From assembly GCF_011397635.1 (NCBI RefSeq), contig NC_064759.1, forward strand, positions 22,158,428-22,222,427: a stretch of 64,000 nucleotides of DNA, given 5' to 3'. This DNA is from Epinephelus fuscoguttatus (lineage: Eukaryota; Chordata; Actinopteri; Perciformes; Serranidae). How positions within the stretch are numbered: position 1 is the first letter of the stretch; each line of letters opens with the position of its first letter. Below, in pieces: positions 12,608 through 24,265 of the stretch. A model generated the notes under the pieces. It did not search any database, had not been told where the DNA came from, and worked only from the letters and a program-made list of their open reading frames with translations. The position numbers and the translations under genes are program-made.

Positions 12608-12630
12608 ATAATAATAATGATAATGATAAT
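12558..12630. repeat. ACT/AAT microsatellite in copy 1 intron 1
   Basis: A run of ACT trinucleotides grades into AAT and GATAAT repeats. Confidence 0.9.
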
Positions 12631-13086
12631 AACATAGTGCTTTTCGGAGTCCTCAAAGACACTTCAATAGAGTAGGATAGTAGTTGTGGGTCTTGTTACC
12701 AAATAAAGTATTTAATGTGAACCCTGATTGTTTTTAGTCTTTCATCATAACTTAATGTGAGTATGTTTTTATTTAAAGGACATACATTTGCATGACTCAA
12801 CACAGTCAAAAATACTGATGTTCATTCCTTTTTCAACCAGCAGTTATATGCAGAAGAAAACAATGAACATAACTTTGTGCAAAAAACAAAGACAATAAGT
12901 AAACTATAAAAAGCTAAATGGGATATCAAAAAGGGGGTGTTAACAACACTCTCTCTCTCTCTTTGCATTGGACTTGTTATCCTCCCTAAGTCCCACCACC
13001 GGATACAGACTGTCCAATCATAATGTACCATTAGACTGTGCTCCATCGACTCTAATGCAACCACTTCAGATTTCCTTCATTTTCAG

Positions 13087-13256
13087 GCTGGTTTTGTGGA
13101 TTTGGAGCTAAATGTTGTGCCGGGGACACGTCATGTATTAATGATACTTGTTACCTGGAGAGTTTGGAAAAAGATATATGTTTCTTCCCTGTTGCAAAAC
13201 CAAAATCGGACCCTGAAAAGTGTAGGGTTAGTGTGTGGGCTCCATGCTTATTCTGA
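13087..13256 (+). CDS. Candidate cysteine-rich exon inside pentraxin copy 1 intron
   Basis: A strong acceptor (TTTCCTTCATTTTCAG) precedes an open frame that joins exon 1 of copy 1 (ending in phase 1 at 12351) without a break. The extra 55 residues start GWFCGFGAKCC and have eight cysteines spaced C-x5-CC-x5-C-x4-C-x9-C-x13-C-x7-C, with one N-D-T glycosylation sequon, ending at TGA 13254-13256. Read through as a terminal exon, this gives a 74-residue secreted peptide. Alternatively, a weak donor after 13221 would make a symmetric 135-nt phase 1-1 cassette ahead of exon 2. I do not recognise the domain. No counterpart was seen in intron 1 of copies 2-9. Cysteine density, sequon, acceptor and phase argue for a real exon; absence of a clear donor or poly(A) signal argues for caution. 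Confidence 0.4.
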
Positions 13257-13740
13257 CAGCTTGTAGAACCATCACAAAGGGGCGGAATGGCTCTATTCTG
13301 GGGCCTCTCTGCCTTTCCTCTGGCCTACACAGAAAGCCTCTTCCACGTGGAAAGCCTGAGGCAGAGAGAGCACACCTCCCTGCCCTTCTATTCGCCTAAA
13401 TGAGAAGTCTAAGGCAGGGAGAGCAGCAGCAAAGACCCCCCAGTAACAGAACAGAGCCAGCATCAATGACAAAGAGAAATTACACTGATAAGTCAGACAC
13501 AGCATGAAAAGGAGGAGCTGGGGTGGAGGCAGGTTGCAAAGTGCAGGGGAAGCAGCAACAGTGGGTAGGCCAGGGCAGTTTAAATAGGGCGCCCTGGATG
13601 AGATTAGCCAATTGGCTGCATAGAAAGGAATCATGTGATCTATCAGCTGACTCCTTTCCATCAATCAGCTGATCCATCAGTTGATTGGGCTGTTTGAGAT
13701 CAGCTGATGTAGCTGGAATGTGAGCTGAGCTTGACATTGT
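13257..13740. repeat. Copy-specific insert with CAGCTG palindrome cluster
   Basis: This part of copy 1 intron 1 has no counterpart in copies 2 and 3. Its right half carries several ATCAGCTGAT-like palindromes (13640-13715), and its left half has inverted AGGCAGAGAG/CTCTCTGCCT words. It looks like an inserted element of unknown type. Confidence 0.4.
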
Positions 13741-14642
13741 GTCCTGCCTGAACTAACGCTATGCTAATTTTTTGTAATACATGGATACATTATCTCCACT
13801 AATATTTTATTTCTCTCTATTTTTAGATCTGTCGGGTAAAATGTTCACCTTTCCACAACAAACCAACACAGCTCGTGTGCAACTGATGACAACAAGACAG
13901 CAGTTCAGTGCCGTCACAGTCTGTCTCAGGTAGACTTCACTGGTTTAAATGAATTAAGGAACCCACTGTATCTCTCACTGTGAAAGGGCAGCATGCACAA
14001 TCACTTCTTTCCAATACCTACAGGTTCATCACTGACCTCAGCAGAGACCACATTCCTTTCTCTCTGGCCACACCCTCTGCTGACAATGACTTCCTGATCT
14101 TCAGGCATGCTGTAGAGGATGCCGTCAATGTATTTTAGAAACAAATTAGCAGCATTTACAGCGCAGGACTACAAGTTGAACATGTGGCACTCCATTTGTT
14201 CCACATGGGACTCTGCGTCTGGTCTGGTGCAGCTGTGGCTTGATGGAAAACCTTCGATGAGGAAATTCGTCAGCTCTGGAACAAACATCAGAGGATCCAC
14301 TATAATCATCTTAGGACAGGTGCAGTTTTATTGCTAAGCGCTATTTAATCTCTTGAATTTCTAGATTTAAAACAATTATTGGGCAACATTCATGCTATTT
14401 ATCTGCGATCACTACAGGAGCAGGATTCCCACGGTGGGGGGTTTGACTTGAAGCAGTCTTTCGTTGGCATGATATCTGACGTCAACATGTGGGACTACAT
14501 CCTCTCTTCCTGTGAGATTCAGAAGTACATGGATGAACTCAGCTTCACTCCAGGAAATGTCCTCAAGTGGAGTGCGCTGGAGTACCAGATCACCGACAGA
14601 GTGCTGTTAGAAGATAAACAAAAAACAATGTCCTGTTATTAA

Positions 14643-15760
14643 ACCATTTAAACAGAACTATCATTGAGTGTCTTATCTTGCAAAGTCAAACATCTGGTTT
14701 TCTGTCATTTACAGGATATCATTTAATCATGCCAACATTTTGTCATAAAGTCCCCCTCCATTTAAAAATGTGTTTTTCTTACTTTTATGTTCCCTTAAAT
14801 AAATGCTCTTGACTATATTGTCTTGTATCTATGCAATGTTTGTCACAAGATAGGTGTTTTCATATTTCTCTGCTGAAGGGGGGCCATGTCTGTGCACTCC
14901 CCTAAAACCTGAGATTCAAACATATGCTGACATAGCAAGATTAGGTACATGACTAATTGGGTGCTGCAGGGATGACGTTTATTTGTAGGTCAATATGGAT
15001 GTTAACATCACTCTGGTTCCCCCGACAAAAAAACAAAAAACAAACAAAACAATGGAAGATTTTGGGTGAAACTAGGCTCTGTGGCAAACAAGAGTTTATG
15101 ATACACAAATACACCACAGTCTCATGACTTTGACATCGCCACAACAGTGAGGCCGTGACACCTTTTTTGGTGTGATAACATCTTGTCATCTCATTTAGCC
15201 CCTTGTTTGTAACCACCTCTTTTAAGACACAAACAAAACACACTCTTGAGCTTGCATTAACCACAGACCTTATTTAAGACATTTAACTTTGTCTAAATGA
15301 AGAAAGAATGGAACATCTGTGTTAGTCACGAGTGATCAACATTTAATCTATGTGCAGATTAATTGTTACATACAGATGAACAGCGCTTGCATGTGTAACA
15401 GGGATAGATGCATTCAAAACACAAAAACAACACACAGATAGTACAGAAAGTATGTAAGAAAAAGGACTGACACCATTATTTCATTCAGATGTAGTAAAAA
15501 CAAGACAGTGATTCAGATTTTGTAACATGTACACCTACTTCGCTTCAGCTTTATGTACTTCATAATGATGTCCATTTGTAATACATAACAATGGCTATTT
15601 CAACATGAGGAAGAGCTTTCAGTCTAAAAGTTTCAGCTTCAGCTTCAGTTTTGCTTATTCAGTGAAAAACACCTTGGGTGCAATAATGCTTTTTTACATG
15701 ACACTAATCTGAGTCCAGAAAATATAGAAGTAGATAAAGGAAGGAAACACAGAGGAGCAG
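14643..15760. other. Spacer between pentraxin copies 1 and 2
   Basis: It contains the copy 1 3' UTR (poly(A) signal 14798-14803) and a 5' flank for copy 2. The flank from about 15320 matches the flank of copy 3 from about 18400 (TGTTAGTCAC.AGTGATCAAC), which shows that the duplicated unit included upstream DNA. Confidence 0.6.
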
Positions 15761-16044
15761 AGAGATTTAAGGAAGCAGTGAGTGTACAAATCTCACAGTC
15801 CAACTGCTGATCACGACATCCAGACACAGATTTCAAGGTAAGACATGCAAAACTGCACAATATAGAAATATAAAATGCTTTTTTTTTTTTTTTTTTTTTT
15901 TACCTTTTCCAACCCGTATTGCTTATTGTTGCAGTCTGAGGTAACAAAGAGTACACAGAGTATCAGTAGCAGCTTAAAAATGTTGGATTCACTGGATCAG
16001 AAATGCAAACTGTTTCTCATGGTGTCTTTTTGTCTTTGTATTAG

Positions 16045-17856
16045 ATGAAGTTTTTGCTGCTCTTGGTGATGCTGACAGCGTGTGATGCAAGTCCGCAAGG
16101 TAAAAAAAACATATATATATTCAAAAAACCCTTCTTCAACTGAGAGAGTTTGTTGCCATTTACCTTTGAGTGTTGTTTTCGTCATGCAATTCTATTTTGA
16201 AAATAGGACAGACTAAATAGGGCAAAATATGTTAAATAGCCTTACCTAAATGACCAGTGTTACACACGAGTAATTTTCAACAAACACGTTTCTACAGAAT
16301 TACAAAGCTATCATACTGACGGAAAACAAACAAACAAAAAAAGCAGCATGTTTTAATGTTAAACTTGGTTGCCTCTATGATTTCATAACTTACTGAAGCT
16401 GTGTAATTCGGGACATTTTCTTGACTTGACACAGCTAGAACACTGGTGCTCATTCCTCTTTCACTCAGGAATTAACGACTTTATTTGTGAGGAATATAAC
16501 CTTCAGGTGAACGTGTGCACAACAAATAGACACTGGACAAAGCAATAAGCAAAGCAAAAAGCTAAGTGGAGTAGGTAGGTGTAGAGATTTCGGGCGGGAA
16601 GCAAAGGGCAAGTCCCCCCTTATTATTTCAAACATGAAAGTAGCAGAGGACTTTTTTTTTTTTTTTGGACAAAATTAGAGACGTTTATACCCTACATTCA
16701 TGTAAAAAAAAAAAAAGGCACAAATTGGTGCAAAGAAAAATGACTGAAAAGCAGGAAATTAAGTCTCTTGTGGAGAACCCCCAAACCCCTCTGTTTTATA
16801 TATGAGCAAAATAACACTGAAATGCTTTTGCCCTTGCTTACATGTGTAAAAATAAAGCTCAAGAGCCAGTTGTTCATATGGTGCTGTATGTTCCTAAATT
16901 CCTGTAGTGACTTTCAGTATATGATAAATTCATCATATGCCATGTGTTACCCAGTTTGTAATAATAATTTTTAATAATGATAGAATTAATAATAATGTGT
17001 TAATCAACTTCACCAAATTGTAATCTATTTTCCCCCCTCTCTCTTCTCAGATCTGTCAGGTAAAATGTTCACCTTCCCGCAACAAACCAACACAGCGCGT
17101 GTGCAAATTACTACACCAATAAATGAGTTCAGTGCTGTAACTGTGTGTCACAGGTAACACTGAATTTTTCAAAATGCATTAAAACAACCCCCTGTATCGC
17201 TGACTGTGAAAATGATCATGCACGATAATGTCTTTGCAACGCTTACAGGTCCTTTACAGACCTCAAAAGAGACCACATCCTTTTCTCTCTGGCCACACCC
17301 ACGAATTCCAATGCCTTCCTGATTTTCTGGGATGAAACGAACAAGGAGATCGAGCCCCACATCAAGGATAAAAAGTCAGAATATGGAGGGCAGGACTACA
17401 AGCCGAACATGTGGCACTCTGTTTGTACCACATGGGACTCTACAAGTGGACTGACACAGGTGTGGTTCGATGGACAACCAACGATCAGGAAATTCGTCAG
17501 CTCTGGAACAAGCATCAGAGGATCCATTATAATCATCTTAGGACAGGTACTGTTTTATCAATACACACCATAGCTAAAGACAAGTATCGTGCAGTTTACC
17601 TTTTATTTACTGTATCTCAAACCTCTGCAATCAACAGGAGCAGGATTCCCACGGTGGGGGGTTTGACTTGAAGCAGTCTTTCGTTGGTATGATGTCTGAC
17701 GTCCACATGTGGGACTACGTCCTCTCCTCCTGTGAGATTCAGAAGTACATGGATGAACTCAACTTCACTCCAGGGAATGTCGTCAACTGGAGTGCGCTGG
17801 AGTACCAGATCACCGACAGAGTGCTGGTAGAAAATAAACAAATGACCTGTTACTAA
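16045..17856 (+). CDS. Pentraxin copy 2 (CRP/SAP-like), intact
   Basis: Exons are 16045-16099, 17051-17153, 17249-17546 and 17638-17856 (675 nt, 224 aa), all with GT..AG borders. A noncoding exon ends at 15837. The start ATG sits directly after the intron acceptor (TTTGTATTAG). The product is a secreted short pentraxin, a pentamer-forming calcium-dependent pattern-recognition lectin by family. The signal peptide is MKFLLLLVMLTACDASPQ. Family cysteines appear in VTVCHR and in the signature H-S-V-C-T-T-W-D-S, with EQDSHGGGFD in exon 4. Two further cysteines (SSCEIQ and the C-terminal CY) may pair. In place of the human CRP Asp60-Asn61 calcium pair it has Ser-Asn. The usual GKP is GQP (WFDGQPTIRKF). 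The TATA position is degenerate (GTACAAAT). An AATAAA lies at 17976-17981. Confidence 0.88.
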
Positions 17857-18800
17857 ACTTGAAAACAAAACTATCACCGTCTTATCGCTGTCTTGTGAAA
17901 CTGAAATCTGGTTTTCTGTAATAAAAAGGCTATCATTTAATCATGCCAACATCTTGTCATAAATCATTTCTCATGAATAAAACAAGTGGTACTTAATATA
18001 ATCCCTCTCTCCTCTGTTTTACATATGAGCATGTAAAAGATGTTAAAGAGCTGAAAATCAACTGGTTCTCCGTTTATAGGGTGTGTTCAGTGCAGTGACG
18101 TCATTGTCAAGTGCGGTTACACAAGCATGCAATATAGCATACAGTTTTACACTGAAACAAGAGTCCAAATAAACGCAGTCCACCCACCTTGGTGCAATGA
18201 ACAAAAACACCAACAACATGTGCAACTACACAGAGCAGACCACCACCTAGTGAGAACTGCATTGTTACTGCATATGTCCCATACTACACAAATAATAATC
18301 TGAGAGAGCATGACAGGCTCTTGATGTTGTTGTGGTGTCAAGTTGTTTTATCTAAACTGAATGAAGAAAGTGAGGAACATCTTTAACAGTTGGTATGTGT
18401 TAGTCACAAGTGATCAACCTTTAATCTATGTTGCAGATCAACTGCTGTGTACAGATTACAGCTCATGCACAAAAACAACACGCACATAGTGAAGGAACTA
18501 TTTAAGAAAATACTGTCCTGAGGATTGACACAGTTATTTTATTCCTGAAAACAAGACAAAAGTGTGAAAAACTGTGAGTATTTCATAACAATGTTCATTT
18601 GTAATACAGAACAATGACTCATTCAACACGAGGTGGGGCTTTTAGTCTAAATTTTGTTGATTCAGTGAAAAACACATTGTGTGTGATAACGTCTTTTTTG
18701 TTAACAACGGTTCTGATGCCAGAAAATACTGAAGTAGATAAGGGAAGGAAACACAGACACACAGAGGGAAATAGGGAAGCAGTGAGTCTACAAATCTCAC
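17857..18800. other. Spacer between pentraxin copies 2 and 3
   Basis: It holds the copy 2 3' UTR and the copy 3 5' flank, homologous to 15320-15830. No other gene was seen. Confidence 0.6.
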
Positions 18801-19082
18801 AGCATATTTGTCTCTGATCACAGCATCCAGAAACAGATCTCAAGGTAAGACATGCAAAGCTGCAAAATGTTGGATTTTAAAAATGATTGTATTATGATAT
18901 CAATGTTTTTTTATTTTTAGTGTTATTTTACCATTTCCATGTTTACTGTGACAGTCCAAGGTAAATAAGAATAAATTAATTTGTAGTTTTTGGCAGACAG
19001 AGTATGAGTCGCAGCTCAAAGTGTTGGATTCACTGGCTCAGAAACACAAAAAGCGCTTTTCATTTTTGTGTCCTTGTATTAG

Positions 19083-19136
19083 ATGAAGTTTTTGCTGCTG
19101 TTGGTGATGCTGACAGCGTGTGATGCAAGTCCACAA

Positions 19137-19213
<77 letters not shown>

Positions 19214-20777
19214 TTATCTAACTAAGAGAGTTTGGAGCAGTCTGCTGCCATTTACCTTTAGCTTTTCCTACACACAGGTCATGCAATACTCTTCAAGGCA
19301 CAAGACAAGTCTTTTCCTTATTCATGAAACAAACATGAGGTTTTGCAGTAGCCTATATTAATGCCAGACTTTCAAACTGGGCAAAATATATCAAATATCT
19401 TTACCTAAATTGCCAGTGCTGTCTCTTGGCATATGCAGTACCTATTGTATTAGTCATAATAATTATATTCTTTTCCATTTTCACATACTTTTTGCATGCA
19501 TCTTAGTTAAGATGTTTCTAAATGACAAGGATTAACAAATGTAACATGCCAACAAAAAAGTAAACAGCAGAGTGTTATGTTTCAATATCAACCTCGGACA
19601 TTTTTATGATTTCATATTTCATAACTGATTGTGCATTTGTTTAATTCCGGACACTGGTGCTCATTACACTTTGAATATGGAACTAATTACCATTTGCAAA
19701 GGGAAATGACCTACATTTGAATTTGTGCACAATTAATAGATTCTGAACAAAACAATAAGCAAACCAAAAAATGCTTTGTGTCTCTCTTTGTATAAGGTTT
19801 GTGGCTGACATATGAGCAATTATTTCCTCCCTCAAAGTTAGTCAGGTTTTAGCTTCACCGTATTGTTATGTTCATTGTAATCTATACTAAAAAACAAAAC
19901 TCCCTCTCACTTCTCAGATCTGTCGGGTAAAATGTTTACCTTCCCACAACAAACCAAAACTGCTCGTGTAAGACTAACAGCATCAAGACAGGATTTCACT
20001 ACTTTAACCGTGTGTCACAGGTAACACTTAATGTGCAAAGTGCATAAAACAACCCACTGCATCTGACTGTGAAATGCATCATGCATGATTATAACTTTGC
20101 AACACTTACAGGTCCTTTACAGACCTCAAAAGAGACCACACTTTCTTCTCTATGTCCACACCTGCGACTTCCAATGCCTTCCTGATGATCTGGGATGACG
20201 CAAACAAGGAGATGGAGCCTCATATCTGGGATAAAAAGGCAGAATATAGAGGGCAGGACTACAAGCCGAACATGTGGCACTCCATTTGTACCACATGGGA
20301 CTCTGCGTCTGGTCTGGTGCAGCTGTGGCTTGATGGAAAACCTTCGATGAGGAAATTTGTCAACTCTGGAACAAGCATCAGAGGATCCACTATAATCATC
20401 TTAGGACAGGTACAGTTGGATTAACACGCACCACAGTTAAAGATCTTTAAACAAATCCTGTATATCCTAATGTTGTCTCTGGTGTAGACATTTTGTTACA
20501 AGTATTGTGCAGTTTACCTTTTATTTACTGTATATCAAACCTCTGCAATCTACAGGAGCAAGATTCCCATGGTGGGGGATTTGACTTGATGCAGTCTTTC
20601 GTTGGCATGATGTCTGATGTCCACATGTGGGACTACGTCCTCTCCTCCTGTGAGATCCAGAAGTACATGGATGAACTCAGCTTCACTCCAGGGAATGTCC
20701 TCAACTGGAGTGCGCTGGAGTATGAGATCATCGACAGAGTGCTGTTAGAAGATAAGCGAAAACTAATGACCTGTTAG
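19083..20777 (+). CDS. Pentraxin copy 3 (CRP/SAP-like), intact
   Basis: Exons are 19083-19137, 19918-20020, 20112-20409 and 20556-20777 (678 nt, 225 aa). A noncoding exon ends at 18844. The signal peptide is identical to copy 2. The signature H-S-I-C-T-T-W-D-S, WLDGKPSMRKF, EQDSHGGGFD and four conserved cysteines are present. The residue aligned with human CRP Asp60 is Ser (TSNAF), and the position matching phosphocholine-contacting Phe66 is Ile (FLMIW), so ligand choice may differ. The C-terminus ends MTC rather than MTCY. Intron 1 starts inside a long A-run followed by TA repeats, immediately next to the splice donor. It is a close paralogue of copy 2 and shares group A upstream DNA. Confidence 0.88.
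19139..19211. repeat. Poly(A)/(TA)n tract at copy 3 intron 1 donor
   Basis: The intron begins GT and goes straight into about 37 A residues and then about 17 TA units. The matching place in copy 2 has only eight A residues and a short TA run. Confidence 0.9.
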
Positions 20778-23700
20778 CTTATGACGATACCATCTATATT
20801 TTAGAGAGTAATCGACATCTAAGGTATAACTAAAGTTCAATGAATATTTTTCAACATGACCTACTTTCTCTCAAAGCCAGAAACCAAAGAAGTAAGACAT
20901 GTAATGTCATGGCATAAAGTCTGTGGCTGCTCCACAGGCAATGAATGGGAGACTGATTTGTGGACCCACAGAATGAGCTTTGTTCTACTGTATTGTTCTC
21001 AGTTTTGAAACAGAAGATGTACCTTTATACTCACCTAGAATATCCACAACAGCTCCCCCAAATTATTATATATGGAGCAGATCTAGATTTTATACCCTAT
21101 GACATCGCAAATTTGAGTTTTAGCTCTCTAGTTTTTTGATTTGGAGTGAGTTGTTCATCTTTGCTAATATTTTTGGACTGTCTTCGACCAACGTACCCTC
21201 ATAAAATGGTTCCTATGATGTCCTACAGAAATGCACACGCAGCAGTTCGTATGATATCCTACAAATTTAGTGCCCAGTGACTGATGGTACATCTTTAACG
21301 TACAGTTATGTAATAACTCAGAGTTACAGAGGTTAGGTTAAGGCAAGTAAAGTTACTGTGGTTAGGTTAAGAATACCGAATGTAGCTAGTGCTGACAAGA
21401 GCATTGTTTACATGTTGCCATGACAACACCGGAAGTCATATGTGAGATCCCTTTATAATAGTTGAGTGGTTTTCTTGTGCTGTTCTGGGGGACTCTGTTT
21501 GCTGTCGAGCTGGAGTTACTATTGTGTTGTCTTTGTTAAATTCATAATAATAAATATGTTTTCTTTGTAAATCACATGACCATGACCCGGAAGTTAATGC
21601 AGAGAGAAAAGACGGGCGGAAACTGAAGGTGACTGAAATGCCAAATGTAAACAGTGGACTTTTATGCTCCCTTCTATGATCCTACAGCTGGTCTCCCAGG
21701 CGAACACTTTTTCATGGTGTTCCATGATACTTCTACGAGCAATTAATGTAAACATGGACATCAGTATGAAGCGTGGACTCTTCCATGACCAGTGTAGATA
21801 CAATGAAACATGTTGAGGACATACCTTAAAATGTTGCAAAGTTCACTTAAAGTCCCCAGGCTTCCAAATATGCGTCTCTTTACAACACCACTCAGGGCTG
21901 CTTCCTTGTTTACTCCTGTCATCACAATGTTCTCGTGATTGCAGCCTTTCAAAATACAAGGGATATGTATGAATTTGGGTGAATTACTTTTCATAGGAAA
22001 TCATACAAACAGTTAATAAGAGCAGCTTGCTTAGACTATGAGAATAGTGTGAATGAATTTTGAAAATTCCACTGAAAGTTTCACTTTTCTAAGATGGAAA
22101 CGGGAATTGCGAGTCCAATGGATTTAGGAACCACAATGTGACATTCAGCAGTGTTTTACAACATGCAGTTCTTAATTAAATGTCAGTCTGCAGTCTGTGT
22201 ATGCATTGATTATGCTCACTAACATTATTTCTGATATATTTTCATTTCCCTATAGCTTGGAATAAAAAGTGCATCAAATCACATTATTGTGATAATCAGA
22301 CACAGAATCATCCCTCTACATCTAAGCCTGTGGATCTGACAGCTTGATTTTTTTTAACGTCATGCCCCCTACTGGACAAACTTTGATGAATGCACCTTTA
22401 ATTGAGATTTGATTTTTCTATGAATTGCACTGATCTTGGCACCTGTCTGCATTTTTCTGACACTGAAATAAACAATGTCTTGATTCAATGGGACAGCAAT
22501 ACTTTGTAGTTACTCATCTATATGTGAATGGGCCTGTGCTTAAAGTATTGGCAGAGAGCTAAAGTTTCTCTGTGTTTCATCACTTCTCAGAGTTCTTTGA
22601 TAGTAAATCACACACACACACAATCCCACGTGGACTTTTGTTCATGCGATTCATTCTGTTCAGACAAATGCTGGCAGTCTCTTAATGAGTAAAACTACGA
22701 GTCTGTCCCATGGATCCACATTCATCATGAAAAGAACTACACTGGTACAGTAATTAACATTTTTGGGCACACATATATAACTTACATTTTGTCCCCAGAA
22801 AGGCTACCAGCTCATGAACCTCCAACAGTTCACACTTGTCGCTTGTTGGAAGGATGAATCTCATGAGAAGAAACTGACCCGCAGAGAATCTGAGCCTTTC
22901 TGCATATCTTCAAATCTTTAGCAAAAGTGAATAGAGCATCAAGCACCTCCACAATAAATAGGGCTGAACTATATATTATATATACTATATATATTATTAT
23001 ATACTAGATATTCCTACTAAATCAATTAAGCATTGTGTGCTGTGTGAAAACTCATAAGAAGCTCTTGTGTTAAGCAGGTTCCTGATGAAATGTAGGGCAA
23101 CATTAGTTTGCAATTAACTATAGTTAATTCCTCTTCAGCTTGAGTGTTGTATCTCTACAGGCATTGTCAGTGGCTTTTAGCTTATTGCAAAAAATCTATT
23201 TCCCTTAACAAGTCTGAAGTGAGCTGTAAAACTTTGTCAGTAAATTAACCATCCAAATTAATTAAAACTGACACATAAAGTATTATATATATTACATTTT
23301 ATTAAAAAAAATCATCCACAGTAAACAATATCTAAAACAAAGTATGAAAGAGCCTCTACATTTCACAGCCCAATCCTGAGTGTGTTTTTACCCACATTTT
23401 ATCTGTTCACATATGTGCTTGGACGCACTATAGCTGGTGCAAGGAAACACCAAATCTGGGTCTTACATTACCCAAAGTGAAACACGACAAAGCGCCTTAT
23501 TTAAACAGTATATAACCATATATAGCCCTTATTGGTCTAAAGTGTATTTAGGGCATGTCTAACTTCACTCTACTAGTTAAATGTGGCATAATCTGGGTGT
23601 AATGGGGTTGTATTTAGTCCCCTAATTAATCATAAGTTTGTTTTGGCCTTATCATGAATTCAACCAATGAGAGTGTTGTCTCCCTGTCCCTTTAAAAAAC

Positions 23701-23846
23701 AGGTGTGCCTCTACCTGGTTTGCTGCTATTTACATGGCATATTCTGCAAATTAGAGGACTGTGCAGTTTTCTGCTGTGAGTAAGTCAGTCACTGATGTAA
23801 TGAAGCTCAGCATAAGTTGGTAAGTTCAATCAGGAAGACTTTGTTT
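20778..23846. other. Spacer after group A pentraxins
   Basis: No exon was recognised. There is an AT palindromic stretch at 22967-23010. A segment around 23050-23175 resembles 53460-53590 (CTCTTGTGTTAAGC and GTCAGTGGCT words), a hint of old block duplication. Minus-strand frames at 21594-21994 have no known domain. Confidence 0.4.
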
Positions 23847-24265
23847 GTGCTCATCCATTCACAGTTCTCTCCCTCCCACTCCTTCCTCTAGTCAGCTGAT
23901 TATGGGTGTTCACTCCTCTAGTTATCAAATTCTCTCCCTCCCACTCCCACTGCTTCCTATAATCAGCAGACCATGGGTGTTCACTCTACAAGTAATCCAA
24001 TCAAACTTCGCCAAGATCAGCCAATCAGGATACTACTGCAAAATTGTAAATCTGCTTTCTCCTCTGCTGCTGTGAGTCATCATTTGCGCCCTCCTCCACC
24101 CCGTTCACCTCCAGCCATCTTATCCAGATTCCATGACGAGCTCAACAAAGGCTCATTCCTCTACCCATCCAGATCATTAGCACTTCTCCACATCTTCATC
24201 TCATCTTCACCACCTGTACCACCACCAGTGTCTAGACCCCGGGGAGGTTCCCTCTTTGACTATGG
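23847..24265 (+). repeat. Direct repeat R1 (0.4 kb)
   Basis: This diverged copy of 27827-28258 shares TCAGCTGATTATGGGTG, CCAATCA, AATCAGGAT.C.ACTGCAAAA and GGGGAGGTTCCCTCTTTG. It also contains an internal duplication of about 60 nt. The pair brackets about 3.6 kb and could be the ends of an old retroelement. It is not assigned to a family. Confidence 0.6.

Larger units (their letters stand above)
12297..14642 (+). pseudogene. Pentraxin copy 1 (CRP/SAP-like), frameshifted
   Basis: Coding exons lie at 12297-12351, 13827-13929, 14024-14319 and 14418-14642. A 5' noncoding exon ends at 12085 (CAAG then GTAAGA). The signal peptide reads MTVLLLLMMLTACAASPQ. The pentraxin fold follows, with VTVC (first disulfide cysteine), the signature H-S-I-C-S-T-W-D-S, WLDGKPSMRKF and EQDSHGGGFD (calcium site). 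Exon 3 is 296 nt, whereas intact copies 2-6 have 298. The two missing bases, close to 14131, shift the frame to a TAG at 14136-14138, before the signature; downstream of it the other frame is open and well conserved. This is either a recent pseudogene or a sequencing error. The promoter also lacks the TATA motif seen in later copies. The AATAAA at 14798-14803 is intact. Intron 1 holds an unusual cysteine-rich open segment, listed separately. Confidence 0.8.
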
